A stretch of 64,000 nt of DNA from Syntrophus aciditrophicus SB. GTDB lineage: Bacteria > Desulfobacterota > Syntrophia > Syntrophales > Syntrophaceae. Positions 63,784 through 64,000 of this stretch are shown piece by piece. The position numbers and the translations under genes are program-made. Under the pieces are notes generated by a model that worked only from the letters and a program-made list of their open reading frames with translations, did not search any database and had not been told where the DNA came from. The stretch spans positions 1,675,001 to 1,739,000 of the forward strand of contig NC_007759.1 of assembly GCF_000013405.1 (NCBI RefSeq). The letters run 5' to 3'. How positions within the stretch are numbered: the stretch's first letter is position 1; each line of letters starts with the position of its first letter.

Positions 63784-64000
63784 TCGCGTGTTTACGACAA
63801 GGGTTTTTTGCCTGAGAACAAAACGATCAGTCGTGAACATGTAAGGTCATCCTATCCTGAAGCCTCCCCGAGGCCACAAAATAAATTTTCAATTTTTGAC
63901 CACAAAATCCCTGCATCGAAAACATTATATATCAGATGCGGGGGATCACATTCTGTCCTGACCTCTTAAATCTTCCCGCGATCTCAAAAACAATCTGAGC
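63784..64000. other. Gene-free end of the window
   Basis: About 217 AT-rich bases with no credible coding frame, terminator or operator visible. The window ends within an intergenic region. Confidence 0.4.

Noticed and set aside
1-64000. CRISPR arrays, rRNA or tRNA genes.
   Set aside because: No regularly spaced repeats of 25-40 bases and no recognisable rRNA or tRNA sequence were noticed; a tRNA scan would be needed to exclude a single tRNA.

Overview
The window looks like one stretch of chromosome from a deltaproteobacterial relative (Syntrophales-like Thermodesulfobacteriota are my best guess from the housekeeping genes; this is inference). Positions 1-8100 are fairly AT-rich core genome: a phosphofructokinase start, a four-cysteine ribosomal protein L28, three poorly known small or secreted proteins, and a DUF1318 lipoprotein plus YdbH-type AsmA-like pair. 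From about 8.1 kb to the end, nearly everything is mobile or defence-related, is mostly on the minus strand, and changes base composition from block to block.

Block A (8347-14957, minus) is a complete Wadjet operon jetA-jetB-jetC-jetD with overlapping genes. Block B (15533-28274, minus) is a seven-gene run: excisionase-type HTH, SNF2 helicase with PLD-like N-terminus, DUF4391, type III Mod, type III Res, SIR2, HerA. It reads as a type III-like restriction system with extra helicase parts followed by a SIR2-HerA (Nezha-like) pair. Block C (28.3-29.9 kb) is a junction with a serine-recombinase remnant and two terminator-like hairpins.

Block D (29898-35375, plus) is the most unusual: two metallo-beta-lactamase-fold proteins, then one 1158-residue protein that joins a ubiquitin-conjugating E2-like domain, an E1/ThiF adenylation domain, a JAB/JAMM deubiquitinase-like protease and a calcineurin-like phosphatase, each with recognisable catalytic residues. 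A short leader ORF overlapping an intrinsic terminator lies just upstream. No ubiquitin-like substrate gene is visible. Block E (35593-40880, minus) is a plasmid or integrative-element backbone: AlpA, ParR-like, ParM-like actin, two DNA-binding-like proteins, a VKOR-thioredoxin fusion, a sigma-like factor and a replication-type protein, plus an array of TCGAxTATTCGA-type palindromes that could be its centromere.

Block F (41321-58849, minus) is a long defence operon. Its core is SNF2 helicase (DUF3883), DUF1156 methylase and DUF499 ATPase, which matches the helicase-methylase-ATPase (HMA) class. Inside it sit an unknown protein plus DUF1828, a UvrD-like helicase and a GIY-YIG-like protein. Appended downstream are a DUF4338 (DruA-like) protein, a NurA nuclease and a HerA ATPase. 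A consensus-like promoter with an overlapping inverted repeat and a five-codon leader ORF precede its HTH gene. Block G (58949-63783) has a Ski2-like helicase divergent from a WYL-domain regulator with a palindrome between them, then an unrecognised protein. I saw no CRISPR array, rRNA or tRNA, but tRNAs cannot be excluded by eye.
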